From Candidatus Dadabacteria bacterium (GTDB lineage: Bacteria; Desulfobacterota_D; UBA1144; Nemesobacterales; CSP1-2): a stretch of DNA of 35,198 nucleotides. How positions within the stretch are numbered: the stretch's first letter is position 1; each line of letters begins with the position of its first letter. Location: the NCBI GenBank assembly GCA_023250035.1, contig JAHFBK010000007.1, positions 1 to 35,198 on the forward strand, in the 5' to 3' direction. The notes under the pieces were generated by a model. It searched no databases. It was not told the DNA's origin and saw only the letters and a list, made by a program, of their open reading frames with translations. Both the position numbers and the translations under genes were made by a program. Positions 19,038 through 27,465 of the stretch are shown piece after piece.

Positions 19038-19934
19038 ATGGCTAAAATCAAAGGGATTTTCATCTATTCAGACCAACCGTCAAAATCATTGTCAATTCCT
19101 GAGATAATTAACTATATTAGTTGTTATGGATTTTCTGCTGAGTACCGAGGAGACCTTTTTGAATTTTTAGCTCTTTCTAAAGAAGAAGCTTTAGAGTTAG
19201 CAAGAAGAATTGCAGGAACAAGGGTTTTGGACATAGAATCTCCTATAGATGAAATCCGCGAACCGATTTATGGAGAAATTGATGTAGAGCTAAGAAGACT
19301 TAAAGGAGAGGGAAGTTATTTGGAAGTAGGGGCAATTGGCTTCGCCGAAATGCCAGACCGCCACCTGCATTTTGGCTACACCGATAGTGCCCTACCCACT
19401 ACCCGCACTATTCATGAATTGCCCCTACTCTCCGATGGGCTATGGCTTCAGAGGATTTTTTACAAGATCATGGCTTCCAAAAATCCGTTTGAGTTTAATG
19501 GCAGTTTTATTCAAATAATCTTTACTAGTAGGCTTTTTGGAACTTATGAGACAAATAGGTATCATGCAAGAGTGGTTCTAACTGGTCTTCCTTCTTTAAT
19601 TTCAACTTCTGGAATAGTAGAAGCACCCGCAAGACCAAAGGAGTACTACTGGCTTAAAGCCAGCTTTAGACAAGCAGGAAAAGACCTGAGTGAGCTTGAC
19701 CTTATCTATAAGGGGAGATTTATCGAATACGAAGATCCTAGAATTAGTTCAGTCTTAGCTCCTTATGTTCTTCAGGCGATTTTTTATGAGCTCACTGGAA
19801 ATGCTTTCTGTGATAATTCTTCATGCTGTCTTTATAATTCCCACTGGCAGGAAGAGGTTCTAAAGGCTCAGATTGAGGGAAAACTGTGTGAGGAACATAG
19901 GGATGTTATTCTGGGACTGGCAGAAAATACATAG
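19038..19934 (+). CDS. DUF6775-like protein (putative metallopeptidase) with apparent in-frame palindromic insertion
   Basis: 298 aa; FTSRLFGTYETNRYHARVVLTGLPSLISTSGIVEAPARPKEYYWLKA; C-terminal FCDNSSCCLYNSHWQEEVLKAQ...LCEEH. Family name from memory. Confidence 0.6.
   Translation: MAKIKGIFIYSDQPSKSLSIPEIINYISCYGFSAEYRGDLFEFLALSKEEALELARRIAGTRVLDIESPIDEIREPIYGEIDVELRRLKGEGSYLEVGAIGFAEMPDRHLHFGYTDSALPTTRTIHELPLLSDGLWLQRIFYKIMASKNPFEFNGSFIQIIFTSRLFGTYETNRYHARVVLTGLPSLISTSGIVEAPARPKEYYWLKASFRQAGKDLSELDLIYKGRFIEYEDPRISSVLAPYVLQAIFYELTGNAFCDNSSCCLYNSHWQEEVLKAQIEGKLCEEHRDVILGLAENT
19326..19428. repeat. 103-bp element with perfect 12-bp inverted ends GTAGGGGCAATT...AATTGCCCCTAC, inside CDS 19038-19934
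   Basis: Arms 19326-19337 and 19417-19428; internal 41-bp stretch (19333-19373) recurs at ~24656-24696 with 4 mismatches. Confidence 0.8.
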
Positions 19935-19975
19935 TGCTAACCGTCGTTAAAGGGACTGCTTGATTTCTTTATCAT

Positions 19976-20025
19976 GTAGGTCTTGCACCTGCCCTAATTT
20001 GGGCAATCGCAAGGATTGCCCCTAC
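19976..20025. repeat. double-hairpin palindromic element (same subfamily as 29594-29652)
   Basis: GTAGGTCTTGCACCTGCCCTAATTTGGGCAATCGCAAGGATTGCCCCTAC; matches reverse complement of 29594-29652 in layout and loop words. Confidence 0.7.
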
Positions 20026-20074
20026 GAATTTAATGCTATATTTCTATCCAGATTCGGTAATATAGTAGATGAGG

Positions 20075-20100
20075 CAGGCGGGGGTTGGAACCCCCCCTAT
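20075..20100. repeat. palindrome AGGCGGGGGTTGGAACCCCCCCTAT
   Basis: GGGGGTT/AACCCCC arms, resembles 22569-22586 and 33047-33068. Confidence 0.6.
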
Positions 20101-20122
20101 CCTAAGAATTTAAAGTTAACTC

Positions 20123-20932
20123 TTATGCTCTTGCCTGTTCTTGAAGCCTGCGAATAGCAACCTCTGCAGCCTTTTTTCCCGAAAGAAGCATTCCGCCGAA
20201 GGTTGGTCCCATTCTAGGAAGACCAAACGCGGTGTTCACAGCCATTCCACAGGCAATCAAACCAGGTGCTACTTCACCTGTATATTCTACTAAGGCATCC
20301 TCGGATTTTTCTACCCACATGGAGCCGTGTCCAGGGAGCTTATTATAGAGTCCTTGTTTAGCAAGTCTAGAGATAAGGTAAGCGTCATGCCCAGTAGCGT
20401 CAATGACGAGCTTTGCCTCAAGTGCAATTGGATCTAGGCACGTGATCTCCTTTGGCATATTTGAAATAGGAGTCCAGTTTACAACAACCCCTGCAACACG
20501 CCCATTTTCCCTGTAAACAAGGTCATCAAACATAGTCATATTTGCAACCTTAACCCCTGCCTCACATGTTGCTGCTATTAGTTTTGAACAAGCATAAGGA
20601 CCGTCGGCAACATAAAGCCCGTCGGAAACCTCTTTGTATGGAACCTCTATTTCGTCAAGCACCTTTTGGCCTGGATCTCTGACTGTGACTTTATTCATCA
20701 GGTATCCCCCAATCCAGAATCCACCACCTAGGTAATTCATCCTTTCCACAAGAAGTACTTTATATTTTTTCTTTGCAATGTCTTTAGCCGCAACTAGACC
20801 GCTAGGGCCTCCACCCACAACAATCACATCGCTTGTTACATAGTCTAAAAATTCTTTTGAGAACTCATCCACTATGGCTCTAGTAATCTCCTTCTCGCCT
20901 ACAGGTGCAAAAAGCCTTTGTCTTTCAGCCAT
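20123..20932 (-). CDS. thi4: Thi4-type thiazole biosynthesis protein (THI4/ribose-1,5-bisphosphate isomerase-like fold)
   Basis: [84 protein letters not shown]. Confidence 0.9.
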   Translation of the reverse strand: MAERQRLFAPVGEKEITRAIVDEFSKEFLDYVTSDVIVVGGGPSGLVAAKDIAKKKYKVLLVERMNYLGGGFWIGGYLMNKVTVRDPGQKVLDEIEVPYKEVSDGLYVADGPYACSKLIAATCEAGVKVANMTMFDDLVYRENGRVAGVVVNWTPISNMPKEITCLDPIALEAKLVIDATGHDAYLISRLAKQGLYNKLPGHGSMWVEKSEDALVEYTGEVAPGLIACGMAVNTAFGLPRMGPTFGGMLLSGKKAAEVAIRRLQEQARA

Positions 20933-21021
20933 AATATATTCACCTCCCCTGAAGTTAGCTCACTTATTAAATCCTAATCCTATCACAAGTATATAAGTCG
21001 TCAAGTTGAGAAGCAGAGATA

Positions 21022-21050
21022 TTGACAAACACAAAACGGTTATAGATTAT
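21022..21050 (+). promoter_or_regulatory. sigma70-like promoter TTGACA-17-GATTAT
   Basis: TTGACA 21022-21027, 17-nt spacer, GATTAT 21045-21050, 65 nt upstream of ATG 21115. Confidence 0.35.
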
Positions 21051-21114
21051 TAAATTGCTTTATAATAACCAATTAGCATAAAGTTAATAAAAATTTAAGG
21101 AGGCGTTATATAAA

Positions 21115-21891
21115 ATGAATATAACTATTAAAAAGGTATACCTTTCTTTTCTAGTGACTACAATGATTGCAGTTGGATTGGTTACAGATGCATATGGTGG
21201 GCTTATTATGGAGCAGATAAGATATGAAAAAGGAAGCGACCAGAAAGAGAAGGGAATAATCTATGTATCTAATAATAAAATCAAGGCCATTCAGGAAAAA
21301 GGATCCGGGGTGGTTATATTCGACTTAAATACTGGTGAGATGATTCAAGTTGATAACGATAACAAAAGATATGTTGTGGCGAAACCGGATGAGATGAGGT
21401 CTGCATTGGAAGTCCAAATTTCTAAGCTTCCACCTGAACAAAGGGCTAAGCTAGAAGAGTTTATGAAATCTCAGTCGAAACCAAAGAAGTTGACTTTAAA
21501 ACGAACAGGTATACAAGAGAAGATTGCAGGGTACACATCTCAGAAATACGAAATTTACGAAGATGGAAAACTCAACCAGGAAATATGGGCGAGTAAGGAA
21601 GTTATACCAAATAATGAACTCGATCCAGGAAAGATGGCTAGCTATATTAAGGAATTGGAAAAGATAAAAAGTGCAGCCGGTGGGGATTCTAATCAAGATG
21701 ATGAGGAAATGGTTTTCAAACAGATATACGAGTCAGGGTTTCCTATGAGATCGGTGGATTATTCATCCGGAAGTAGCGTCTTTGTTGAGGAGATAGTAAA
21801 GGTTACAACAGCTAACGTATCGGAAACTGAATTTCAAGCCCCGGCTGGATACAAGAAGGTTACTCTTCAAGAGATGATGTCACTGGAGTGA
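21115..21891 (+). CDS. exported DUF4412-like protein
   Basis: 258 aa, signal peptide, MEQIRYEKGSDQKEKGIIYVSNNKIKAIQEKGSGVVIFDLNTGEMIQVDNDNKRYVV; AAGGAGG RBS. Confidence 0.6.
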   Translation: MNITIKKVYLSFLVTTMIAVGLVTDAYGGLIMEQIRYEKGSDQKEKGIIYVSNNKIKAIQEKGSGVVIFDLNTGEMIQVDNDNKRYVVAKPDEMRSALEVQISKLPPEQRAKLEEFMKSQSKPKKLTLKRTGIQEKIAGYTSQKYEIYEDGKLNQEIWASKEVIPNNELDPGKMASYIKELEKIKSAAGGDSNQDDEEMVFKQIYESGFPMRSVDYSSGSSVFVEEIVKVTTANVSETEFQAPAGYKKVTLQEMMSLE

Positions 21892-21892
21892 A

Positions 21893-22009
21893 CGTGAATC
21901 GTGGTTAGTGACTCGTGATTCAGTGTTCGTGGCTCGTGGTTCGAATGTAATGCGCGAAACACGAGTTACAAATCCCGATGTACAATACCCGATCCACGAA
22001 CCACGAATT
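21893..22009. repeat. degenerate (T)CGTGGTTCG word-repeat palindrome between convergent genes
   Basis: CGTGGTT/CGTGATT/CGTGGCTCGTGGTTCG on the left, ATCCACGAACCACGAATTC on the right. Confidence 0.6.
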
Positions 22010-22010
22010 C

Positions 22011-22460
22011 TTATCCTTCTTCTTTTATAACTTCAACCCTAATGTCTATAGTTACGTCATGGTGAAGTCTTACAGGAACCTCGTGAACTCCTAGGGTTTT
22101 AATCGGCGACTCAAGCTCAATATCCCTTTTTAAAATCTCAAAACCAAGTTTTGTAAGGGAGTCGGATATATTTTGAGAGGTCACCGACCCAAATAATTTG
22201 TCTTCTTCTCCAACTTTTACAGGAATAATACAGATGGCCCCGCGAAGTTTGTCTGCTAAACCTGCAGCCTCAGTTCTTTCCTTATCCTCTTTTTTCTTTA
22301 TGGCCTGCTTTTGCTGTCCCCAGACTTTAAGGTTTCCCTGGGTTGCCACAATTGCGAATTTTTTTGGAAAAAGAAAGTTTCTTGCAAACCCATCTTTTAC
22401 CTCTTTTATTTCCCCCCTTTTCCCAATCGATTCAACATCGGCAATAAGAATTACCTTCAT
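22011..22460 (-). CDS. rplI: 50S ribosomal protein bL9
   Basis: [36 protein letters not shown]. Confidence 0.97.
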   Translation of the reverse strand: MKVILIADVESIGKRGEIKEVKDGFARNFLFPKKFAIVATQGNLKVWGQQKQAIKKKEDKERTEAAGLADKLRGAICIIPVKVGEEDKLFGSVTSQNISDSLTKLGFEILKRDIELESPIKTLGVHEVPVRLHHDVTIDIRVEVIKEEG

Positions 22461-22508
22461 TTCTCATTCCTCCTACTATTTTGGTTGGGACAGGATGTTT
22501 TTTTAGAT

Positions 22509-22693
22509 GTGTCAACTTAAGCAAATTCTGGGATACAGGAGTAAGGGTTTGATAATCAAAACCCAGATAGGCGGGGTTTTCCAACCCCGCTTGCCAATAC
22601 GGGACTAGAAAGTGCCGTCTATTGAAAGCCCCGTCTGACTTACTAAATTTCCATTCGAATGCCACAATTGCCTCTCATCCCTTAAGTTAACAC
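22509..22693. mobile_element. MITE-like 185-bp segment with 13-bp inverted ends between rpsR and rplI
   Basis: GTGTCAACTTAAG (22509-22521) vs CTTAAGTTAACAC (22681-22693), 12/13 complementary; contains ATAGGCGGGGTTTTCCAACCCCGC hairpin; no ORF of note. Confidence 0.5.
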
Positions 22694-22756
22694 TGATGCA
22701 CATAGTTCTGTCCCTACGTAATTACATTCGTGACAAAAATTGACTTGGCACTAGTT

Positions 22757-22999
22757 CTAGTGAAGCACTGTGAACGGAAGAAGAGCCATAACACGTGCCC
22801 TCTTTATTGCTGAAGCAAGTTCCCTTTGATGGTATGCACAGAGTCCCGAACTTCTTCTTGGCACTATTTTCTTTCGTTCAGTTATAAACTGTGAGAGAAG
22901 ATCAACCCTTTTATAATCTACTTCTAATGCTTCCATACAGAATCTGCATACCTTCTTTCTCACAAAATACTTTTTTTCTTTTGTATTTTCTCTTTCCAT
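22757..22999 (-). CDS. rpsR: 30S ribosomal protein bS18
   Basis: [63 protein letters not shown]. Confidence 0.97.
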   Translation of the reverse strand: MERENTKEKKYFVRKKVCRFCMEALEVDYKRVDLLSQFITERKKIVPRRSSGLCAYHQRELASAIKRARVMALLPFTVLH

Positions 23000-23002
23000 C
23001 TT

Positions 23003-23374
23003 TTATGAGCCTCCCTCTTCTAAATGCATTTCTGAAGCGGCTTTCTCACTTAGGGCTGTCTCCTTTTTTATCCTAACAGTCATAAATCTGAGCACATCGG
23101 TGTTAAAGAACCTGAGGTTTTTCTCCACTTCAGCTACAACGCTTGGAAAGGCCTTGTAAATAAGAATATGGTAAACTCCCTTTGTAAACCTTCCGATCCT
23201 ATATGCGAGGTTTCGCTCAGACCATTTCTCAGATTTATAAATCTCCCCCTCATTATTTGCTATGGCCTCCTTTAGCTTTCCCTGGACTTTACCTAGTTCA
23301 TCCTCTGTTAGGTCTGGTCGGATCAGGTAAAGCGTCTCATAATAGTTTAGCTCTGTCATTAAAATACCTCCCAT
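23003..23374 (-). CDS. rpsF: 30S ribosomal protein bS6
   Basis: NYYETLYLIRPDLTEDE...KWSERNLAYRIGRFTKGVYHILIYKA. Confidence 0.95.
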   Translation of the reverse strand: MGGILMTELNYYETLYLIRPDLTEDELGKVQGKLKEAIANNEGEIYKSEKWSERNLAYRIGRFTKGVYHILIYKAFPSVVAEVEKNLRFFNTDVLRFMTVRIKKETALSEKAASEMHLEEGGS

Positions 23375-23430
23375 TTTGGACTTTCCGACCCTATGCTTAT
23401 GATTTGAATCATAAGCTAAGAGTAACGGGT

Positions 23431-24519
23431 TTAACTTTTGAACCTAAAATATACCATATCCCCATCCTGAATTTGATAGTCTTTGCCTTCTATCCTTAAG
23501 AGTCCTGATTCTCTTGCAGCTGTGTCAGAACGAGACCTTATAAAATCCTCATATGATACTACCTCAGCTTTGATAAACCCCTTTTCAAAATCACTATGTA
23601 TCTTTCCTGCGGCTTTTGGAGCATAAGTCCCCTTTTTTACTGTCCATGCTCGAAGCTCTATTCCATTTGTCGTGTAAAACGTTATAAGATTGAGTAACTT
23701 GTATGCCGCTTTTATGAGCCTTCTAAGTCCAGACTCAGTTAGACCCATATCACTTAGAAAGGCCTTCGATTCTTCTTCTGAGAATTCCGATAGTTCGGCC
23801 TCAAGTTTGCCTAGGATTTCAATAAGTCCGGCTTTTTCCTCTTCTGCTATATTCCTTAATGTTTCAATACGAAATTCATGTCCTTCTTTTTCTTCAAGGT
23901 TCGCTACATAAAGAACTGGTTTAATCGTAAGAAGGTTTAACTCGCCCAGAATCTTTTCATCTATATCTCCCTTGGTTATAAATAGTCTAGCCGATTTTCC
24001 CTGAGATATATGGGTTTTTAAGCGTTCCAACAAACTGAGCTCTGCCAGTGCTTCTTTATTTCCGGATTTTGAAGCCTTTTCTAGTTTTACGATTCTTTTC
24101 TCAACGGTGTCAAGATCGGAAAGTAGAAGTTCAAGATTTATTACATCTACATCTCGCTTAGGATCAATACTTTCAAAAATGTGTGGGACCTGAGACTCAA
24201 AGCACCTTACAACATGAATTACAGCATCTACCTCTCGAATATGCGCAAGAAATCTATTTCCAAGACCTTCACCTTTACTTGCTCCCTTTACGAGTCCTGC
24301 GATGTCAATGATTTTAATTGTGGCTGGGATGGTCCTATCGGGTTTTATAATCTCTGCCAATTTACTCAGCCTTTCATCAGGGACATTAACAATTCCTACG
24401 TTTGGATCAATTGTAGTAAAGGGATAGTTAGCTACAAGTGCTTTAGCAGATGTTAGGGCATTAAATATAGTAGATTTTCCTGCATTAGGCAGTCCCACAA
24501 TTCCGCAGCTAAGATTCAT
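23431..24519 (-). CDS. ychF: redox-regulated ATPase YchF/OLA1
   Basis: MNLSCGIVGLPNAGKSTIFNALTSAKALVANYPFTTIDPNVGIV. Confidence 0.97.
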   Translation of the reverse strand: MNLSCGIVGLPNAGKSTIFNALTSAKALVANYPFTTIDPNVGIVNVPDERLSKLAEIIKPDRTIPATIKIIDIAGLVKGASKGEGLGNRFLAHIREVDAVIHVVRCFESQVPHIFESIDPKRDVDVINLELLLSDLDTVEKRIVKLEKASKSGNKEALAELSLLERLKTHISQGKSARLFITKGDIDEKILGELNLLTIKPVLYVANLEEKEGHEFRIETLRNIAEEEKAGLIEILGKLEAELSEFSEEESKAFLSDMGLTESGLRRLIKAAYKLLNLITFYTTNGIELRAWTVKKGTYAPKAAGKIHSDFEKGFIKAEVVSYEDFIRSRSDTAARESGLLRIEGKDYQIQDGDMVYFRFKS

Positions 24520-24654
24520 GTCTACCCATCTTTTTGTGACTATTTAGCCACAAATGAATGCGAAACTTACATAAGTGATGCATGATTCATGATACATGAA
24601 GTTTTTACGTGCATCCTGTATCGTACATCCTGTTTTCATTCGAGTTAATTTGTG

Positions 24655-24700
24655 TCAATTGGCTTCGCCGAAATGCCTGACCACTACCCGCATTTTCGTG
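24655..24700. repeat. partial copy of the 19326-19428 element, overlapping the pth stop codon
   Basis: CAATTGGCTTCGCCGAAATGCCTGACCACTACCCGCATTTT vs CAATTGGCTTCGCCGAAATGCCAGACCGCCACCTGCATTTT (37/41). Confidence 0.75.
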
Positions 24701-25280
24701 GCTGAGATGTTACTTCGGGTTTTTTATTGAACTTATTCATAGCGCTTTCCGCACCCCTTAGGACGATTTCTATAACTGCATCTGCAACTCTAACTATCAG
24801 CTCTTTGGCTAACTTTTTCTCTTCTTTTTCAAACTGTGAAAGTACATGGTCAATGACCTCAGACTTTTGAACTGGTTTTCCTATCCCTACTCTTACCCTT
24901 ATAAAGTCACTATCTCCAAGTGAGTTTATTATGGACTGGATTCCCTTATGTCCTGCGCTTCCTCCCCCGACTTTTACCTTTATACTTCCAAGTGATAGGT
25001 CCATTTCATCATAGACAACGATTATATCTTTCGCAGGTATTTTAAAAAATTCTGCAGCCTCTGAAAGAGCCTCTCCACTTCGGTTCATGTAGGTATCCGG
25101 TTTTAGGAGTATTAGTTTCTTTTCGTCAATAGGTGCTTGGGCGTAGTGACTTCTAAACCCCTTCTTCTTAACACTTACGCCAAGTCTTTTCGCAAGCTCA
25201 TCTATAACTATAAAGCCAATGTTGTGCCTTGAGGAAGCATATCCCTTTCCTGGATTCCCTAGTCCAGCAACCAAAATCAT
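24684..25280 (-). CDS. pth: peptidyl-tRNA hydrolase
   Basis: MILVAGLGNPGKGYASSRHNIGFIVIDELA...LLKPDTYMNRSGEAL. Confidence 0.97.
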   Translation of the reverse strand: MILVAGLGNPGKGYASSRHNIGFIVIDELAKRLGVSVKKKGFRSHYAQAPIDEKKLILLKPDTYMNRSGEALSEAAEFFKIPAKDIIVVYDEMDLSLGSIKVKVGGGSAGHKGIQSIINSLGDSDFIRVRVGIGKPVQKSEVIDHVLSQFEKEEKKLAKELIVRVADAVIEIVLRGAESAMNKFNKKPEVTSQPRKCG

Positions 25281-25288
25281 TATTCAGA

Positions 25289-25957
25289 CTATTCCTCAGC
25301 CTCTTCTTTCTCGGTTTCGGCTTTGGCTTCTCCCTCTTCAGCCTCAGTCGGAGCTATGACCTCGGCAGGAGCAACGGGTTTTACTTCTTCCATTACAGGT
25401 GAAAGAATCGTTACGATTGTCTCCTCAGGTTCGTGAAGGACTGTAACTCCCTCGGAGAGACTCAAATCGCTGATGTGTATTGAATAACCTATACCAAGTT
25501 GAGATACATCAACATCAATAACGTTAGGAATTGCAGTAGGAAGACATTCAACCTCGATTTCTCTCAGTATTTCTTCAAGAATTCCTCCTTCATGAACTCC
25601 TTGAGCCCTACCTACAATTCTAATAGGAACTTTTACTGTTATTAGCTCCTTCATCTGAACCTCTTGAAAGTCAAAATGTATAGGAAGGCTCTTGAGATGG
25701 TCATATTGTACATCGCGAAGTAAAGCGATCTTTGTTATTTCATCTCCGTCACCTTTTATGTGAAGCTCCAGAAGGGTATTCTCTCCGGCTTCTGTGGAAA
25801 GGGCTTTTTTAAGATCAAGAGGGTTTACCGTTAATGGAATAGGATCGGTCTCTCTTCCATAGAATATGGCAGGGATTGCACCTTCTTTTCTGATCTTTTT
25901 TGCAACACCCTTTCCCACTCTATTTCTCTTCATGACAAATAATGTACTTTGTGCCAC
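25289..25957 (-). CDS. rplY: 50S ribosomal protein bL25/general stress protein Ctc
   Basis: KRNRVGKGVAKKIRKEGAIPAIFYGRETDPIPLTVNPLDLKKAL; acidic C-terminal tail. Confidence 0.93.
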   Translation of the reverse strand: MAQSTLFVMKRNRVGKGVAKKIRKEGAIPAIFYGRETDPIPLTVNPLDLKKALSTEAGENTLLELHIKGDGDEITKIALLRDVQYDHLKSLPIHFDFQEVQMKELITVKVPIRIVGRAQGVHEGGILEEILREIEVECLPTAIPNVIDVDVSQLGIGYSIHISDLSLSEGVTVLHEPEETIVTILSPVMEEVKPVAPAEVIAPTEAEEGEAKAETEKEEAEE

Positions 25958-25973
25958 GGTTTGACTCCTTCAA

Positions 25974-26915
25974 TTAAGTAAATAGTGTGCTTATTGAATC
26001 TCCTGCGGCTATCCTACGTATGGCTTCACCTAGGAGTTCTGCAATGCTAAGGACCTTAATCTTTTTACTCCTCTTTGTTTCTTCCCTAAGTTGAATTGTA
26101 TCTGTTATGATTACCTCTTCTAGTACAGAATTTTCAATCTTTTGGGGGGCGTTTCCTGAAAACACACCGTGAGTACAGCATAGCGTTACATGCCTTGCGC
26201 CTTCTCTCGCTAAGGCTTGGGCGGCTTGTATGGCTGTTCCAGCGGTGTCTACCATATCATCAATTATAACTACTGTTTTCCCTCTGACCTCTCCAATAAC
26301 ATGCGTTATCTTGGCTTCATTCGGTCCCGGTCTCCTTTTATATGTCACAGCGAGTTTGGCATCAAGCCTCTTTGCATATTCTCCCGCTCTTTCTAGCCCA
26401 CCAGCATCTGGTGATACCACGACTATTTCATCTTTATTGAATTTCTTTTTTAAATAGCTTATAAAGACAGGGGCTGCATAAAGATGATCAACGGGAACAT
26501 CAAAAAAACCCTGAATCTGCCCTGCATGAAGATCAACTGTTACAACCCTGCTTATACCCGCCTTAACGATAATGTCTGCAACGAGCTTTGCTGAGATTGG
26601 AGCCCTTGGTTGAACCTTCCTATCCTGCCTGGCGTAGCCATAGTATGGAATAACAGCAGTAATTGCCCTTGCCGATGCCCTTTTTAATGCATCTGTGATA
26701 ATAAGGAGTTCCATTATATGCTCATTTACAGGAGGACAGGTTGACTGGATGACAAAGACATGCGATCCCCTGACGCTTTCTGAGATCTCTGTGAATATCT
26801 CACCGTCGCTGAACCTTCTGATCTCAGCCTTCCCAAGCGGAACATCCAGGTACTTGCACACAGCCTCGGAAAGGGGGATATTTGATGTACCGCTAAATAT
26901 CTTTGTATGTTCCAT
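25974..26915 (-). CDS. prs: ribose-phosphate pyrophosphokinase
   Basis: RASARAITAVIPYYGYARQDRK; VVIIDDMVDTAGT. Confidence 0.97.
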   Translation of the reverse strand: MEHTKIFSGTSNIPLSEAVCKYLDVPLGKAEIRRFSDGEIFTEISESVRGSHVFVIQSTCPPVNEHIMELLIITDALKRASARAITAVIPYYGYARQDRKVQPRAPISAKLVADIIVKAGISRVVTVDLHAGQIQGFFDVPVDHLYAAPVFISYLKKKFNKDEIVVVSPDAGGLERAGEYAKRLDAKLAVTYKRRPGPNEAKITHVIGEVRGKTVVIIDDMVDTAGTAIQAAQALAREGARHVTLCCTHGVFSGNAPQKIENSVLEEVIITDTIQLREETKRSKKIKVLSIAELLGEAIRRIAAGDSISTLFT

Positions 26916-27032
26916 TGATTTTAAAGAAATGAAAGTGCTGTAAGCCTTCCTGTTATGAAAAAACTATTATAAAATACTCCATAAATAATTCAAGTTTGAT
27001 GGTAAGTGTGTTGAGACTGACAAGCCGGTCCT

Positions 27033-27464
27033 ATGATTAAACCAAAGGATAAAGAAATTGAGTTTATAAAATCACACAAGGTTGCAAGATTGGCAACAGT
27101 AGACGGATTAGGAAGGCCGTTAGTAGTCCCCATATGCTACTATTTTGATGGAAGGTTTATTTACACACCGATAGATAAAAAGCCAAAGCGTGCCTCTCCA
27201 AAAGAGCTAAGGAGGATTAGGAATATAATTGAAAATCCAAATGTATCGCTTGTAATTGATGAGTATTACGAGGATTGGACCAAGCTCTATTACGTCATCA
27301 TTAATGGGAGAGCTGAGATAATAGAGTCGGGGGAGGAATATCAGAATTCATTGAGACTACTCTCAGAAAAGTATCCTCAGTATGGAGACATGAAACTATC
27401 TGGATTAAACCTTCCAGTAATTAAAATCATTCTTGAGCGGATCATCTCCTGGGGTAATTTCTAA
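27033..27464 (+). CDS. PPOX-class (pyridoxamine 5'-phosphate oxidase-like) protein, probably flavin/F420-binding
   Basis: IEFIKSHKVARLATVDGLGRPLVVPICYYFDG; LRRIRNIIENPNVSLVIDEYYEDWTKLYYVIINGRAEI. Confidence 0.75.
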   Translation: MIKPKDKEIEFIKSHKVARLATVDGLGRPLVVPICYYFDGRFIYTPIDKKPKRASPKELRRIRNIIENPNVSLVIDEYYEDWTKLYYVIINGRAEIIESGEEYQNSLRLLSEKYPQYGDMKLSGLNLPVIKIILERIISWGNF

Positions 27465-27465
27465 A

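Noticed and set aside
20933-21060. TPP riboswitch upstream of thi4
   Set aside because: I could not find a convincing CUGAGA/THI-box arrangement in the leader; an Infernal search would be needed.
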